NCBI GenBank assembly: GCA_014904985.1 | Contig: MU128947.1 | Location: 7,511-25,829, forward strand | DNA: 18,319 nucleotides | Direction: 5' to 3' | Source of the DNA: Hydnum rufescens UP504 | Lineage: Eukaryota; Basidiomycota; Agaricomycetes; Cantharellales; Hydnaceae | Shown here: piece after piece, positions 15,738 through 18,319 of the stretch | Layout of the letters: each line of letters opens with the position of its first letter | How positions within the stretch are numbered: position 1 is the stretch's first letter | Program-made: the position numbers and the translations under genes | Notes under the pieces: model-generated | What the model was told of the DNA's origin: nothing | The model's database searches: none | What the model saw: the letters and a program-made list of their open reading frames with translations, nothing else

Positions 15738-18140
15738 TTATTGCCATGCTGGTCGAACTTTTGTACGTGCAAAACTCTCCAAATTTGAAGAAACACTGCT
15801 GCTGCTGAGATCAGCAATTGCCCACCTCGCGATCTGGCGAATGTCCAAGTTCATTGTGCCCCCAACGGTTGGCCAGATATTCAAGTTGAAACTGAGCGGG
15901 GTACCCTTGACAGGTGTTTTATGCGTGATCAACTGCATCTCCATACGTCGCATCCCAATGGTCACAGAAGCTGGGTTTCCCTGGCACGCACTATAGAGTC
16001 GCCTGCTTAGCCATTCCGTGTCAAATTCAACAGAAGTCATGGGGCGACTTTGCTGTGGACCAGGGCGGGGATCTATCAGAGCCGGAAACTGCTTGTAATC
16101 CAGCATCTCATCGATGGCATCGAGGGGTATCAAGTAGGGGATTGGACCAACGGCCAGGAGCTCCTTAACCTCAGCCATAGAATGGGCATTGATGTAGGCC
16201 TCCTGCATGTACCGCACTTCTGTCACTCCTAAGCAGTTCACCAGGTCATTTTCGTACTGGAAAGACTCCACCTGGTTGTTGACCAGAGACCCTGCCAATA
16301 TCTGGAGACAGGAATCGCGCTTAGCCATGTCCTTGAACAGGAGGTACATGTGGTATTGCGCCCCCTTCCTTCGATTCGGCCTCAGCCTGCGAGCTGCAAG
16401 GACCCCATGCTCAGAATATCTCCGCACCCAATCCATAGGCTCCTCTGTGCGATCAATCCCTTCAATATCCAATGCTGGCCAGTGAGCCATTCTCAGGCAC
16501 TCGGGTGGGGGCCATGATACATTGTTACCAGGCTTCATCGCACTAGACGATGGTCCTGCCACTAAGGGAGTCAAACGAGACTCCAGCCCCGAGTTGGGTG
16601 GGGGAGGCAAAGAGTGAGGAGAATGCCCTCGACTTTGCAGTGATCGCGGCCCATGAGCTCCTGGTGACAGGGATTGTCTTCGTGGAGATCGGGAGTGCCG
16701 TCATCTTGGCGGAGTCCGCGACCGGGAGCATCGTTGTGGGGACCGAGAGTGTCGTTGACGTGGTGGTGTCCTCGACCGAATATGTCTCCATGGAGACAGA
16801 GAGGATTGCCTTCCAGCTGGACGTCGAAGGGACTCAGACAGCCCCCTTGATGATCCGGCCTGTTCGGTGGCTCTGTCCCGATCTCGTTGGCTCCGATTGT
16901 CCCACAATGGTGCAAGAGAATCACGTTGCCATTCTTGGACCCTTGGGGGCTCCCAGTGGCCTCTCGGGGAATAAGCATACCCCGAGGTGCTCTTGGGGGT
17001 TCTCGAGACATGGGGACAGGACGAGGCTCAGGGGGACGGGCAGCAGAACGACGATATGAAGAGTCCAGGGCAGGGGGGGGATGCCGAAACAGGGGCCACA
17101 GGGCAGTGGAGCGTTGACATCAGGAAGTCCAGGAGCAGGTGCAGGGGGTCGAGGAGGTAGCGAGGCAGGGCCAGTGGTAGAGGCAGTGGGGGCATGCTGA
17201 GCGGAGCCAGAGGTGGCAGGGGGATGATGGGGTGCGGGCATAGGTGGTGGTGGTGGTGGTGGAGGCGCAGATGAGACAGTAGGAGCACTCTGGCGAGATT
17301 GAGAGGCTTCACGTTCATGCTGCTCGACTTCACAGTACATGTGTTTCTGCTTCCCGTCTAAGCTCCTCTGCTTTCGACTTTTCTACGGCTTCCAACTCAT
17401 TTCTGCTTCAATCTGCCTCTGCATAATCCTTTGCACGTCAAGCCTGCTTCGCACGGCGCCTTGCATCGTTCTCGCGTTGCCTCTCTTCTTTCGTGGATGA
17501 CCTCCATAGCCTCATGAGTGCAGTCTCGAAGTCACTCTGGGCGGGTTTCCCATTACGTGACTTTCCCCTTTTCTTCCCATGAGCCCCTCTCAGCGTGAGT
17601 TCAATTCTCTGCTGTGCACTATCATCCCATTTTCTGCAGCCGATATGAGGGCCTTCGTCGGCATTCTCTTGACCAGGATCCAAGGGGGATGGTTCTCTCC
17701 GATAATCATCGTCTTCATCATGGCCGTCAGTAAGTGTCATCGAATTCTGTGTCGAAAGGGTTCCCCATGATCGCCCCAAAGATGTCCATTCCGTTGTCGC
17801 CATCCACACCACTGCTTGCTGCAGGTTTCAGTGTGCTGAACGTTGGATCATCCTCCTCGTTATCGTAGACTTTGACCTTTCCCCCATACTCATACACCCA
17901 ATGGAATCCTGGCACCACGTATGTCTGGGCAGAGGGCCATGGACCAGGGCCAAGCAAGTTGTGCAAGATGGCCACATGTGTTTCACACATATCATTGGCA
18001 CCAAACATATGGCTTGCAATGTACGATAGGGAGTGTTCTTCATCATCACGACTGGATTCGCCAGGATATCCCTCATGTGGTCTTATATGCCATGGATCGG
18101 GGCACGAGACATGGATCAGAGGAATTTCAACATGCACCAC
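15738..18140 (-). pseudogene. Broken gene of unknown family with coiled-coil-like, Pro-rich and Arg/Ser-rich parts
   Basis: Read right to left in shifting frames. 18140-17727: SCPDPWHIRPHEGYPGESS and VVPGFHWVYEYGGKVKVYDN. Then an acidic linker (TDGHDEDDDYRREPSPLD). Then a charged helix-like stretch to about 17345 (FETALMRLWRSSTKEERQRE, later LEAVEKSKAEELRREAE). Then poly-proline (about 17250). Then an Arg/Ser-rich part (RSRTPPRQRHSRSPQ). The final 290 residues (16610-15738) are fully open and globular-looking: HWPALDIEGIDRTEEPMDWV, YHMYLLFKDMAKRDSCLQIL, PMTSVEFDTEWLSRRLYSAC. In-frame TGAs lie at 17438, 17408 and 16701; frameshifts lie near 17727, 17345, 17075 and 16980. The true start is unclear. 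No family is recognised; the RS-like part would suit a nuclear or RNA-related protein (inference). Confidence 0.6.
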
Positions 18141-18319
18141 ATGCTCCTCAACTTAAAAGAGAGAGAGATTTTGTCATCCATACCCCATCCTACTTGTTAT
18201 CAACATCTGTGCAATGGCAGAGGAGTTTCCCATTCACAACACGCCTGAACTGACTGCCTGACATGCTGTGAGTGCAAGTCATGCACGAATTTGATCTGTG
18301 AGCCCCTTTTGCAAAGTCA
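18141..18319. other. Window edge; possible upstream part of the minus-strand gene
   Basis: A pyrimidine tract on the minus strand (CTCTCTCTCTTTTAAG, at about 18152-18170) immediately precedes the first open block and could be a 3' splice region, implying an upstream exon outside or near the edge. The AAG acceptor form is unusual, so this is weak. Confidence 0.25.

Noticed and set aside
15500..15817. Minus-strand 105-residue hydrophobic reading as a membrane protein
   Set aside because: The hydrophobic run is the antisense of the GAT/GAC repeat and overlaps the better supported gene end.
16550..17059. Plus-strand 169-residue open reading
   Set aside because: It is antisense to the Arg/Ser-rich part of the minus-strand gene, where composition keeps the opposite strand open.
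1953..17440. Alternative genetic code with TGA as a sense codon
   Set aside because: Tryptophan uses TGG throughout, family homologues suggest Arg at the gypsy TGA sites, other frames are also broken by frameshifts, and CGA decay explains the pattern more simply.

Overview
The window looks like repeat-rich DNA from a basidiomycete fungus, probably an agaricomycete. The evidence is a fungal-type Ty3/gypsy pol with protease, reverse transcriptase, RNase H and integrase in that order, short introns with GTATGT/GTAAGT donors, CTAAC/CTAAT branch sites and YAG acceptors, and two decayed genes of unfamiliar families. No ordinary intact housekeeping gene is visible.

Layout. Positions 1-4527 and 9215 to about 9957 are two halves of one degenerate gypsy pol. 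Between them sits a 4.7-kb element (about 4528-9214) with 75-bp terminal inverted repeats and a flanking 7-bp direct repeat, GACAGCT. Removing the element plus one copy of that repeat rejoins the integrase in frame, so this is a clean secondary insertion. No transposase is visible in it.

The inserted element is the remarkable part. It is built around a 645-bp near-perfect palindrome (5998-6642, two-base spacer). Outward from it, on the minus strand to the left and the plus strand to the right, run tandem cassettes. Each cassette is an exon-like block that ends in a GC-rich hairpin (hairpin B), then a splice donor, then a roughly 90-115 nt intron-like block carrying a second hairpin (hairpin A, usually with a GAAA loop), a branch site and an acceptor. 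There are three such introns on the left and nine on the right. Hairpin stems differ between copies by paired, compensatory changes. Each arm ends at AATAAA-like motifs, and mirrored TATA-like sites lie in the palindrome arms. A pair of divergent, spliced, highly structured transcripts is the simplest reading. Most exons lack a consistent open frame, so coding capacity is doubtful.

Positions 9958-12588 hold little that can be named, apart from scattered minus-strand coding-like fragments. Positions 12589-14768 and 15738-18140 are two minus-strand broken genes of unrecognised families. The first has a putative nuclear-localisation stretch; the second has coiled-coil-like, proline-rich and Arg/Ser-rich parts. 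Between them, at 14834-15305, is a tandem array of a roughly 74-bp unit whose junctions form hairpins. Nearly all in-frame stops in the gypsy element and the two broken genes are TGA, as expected from CpG-directed C-to-T decay of CGA codons.
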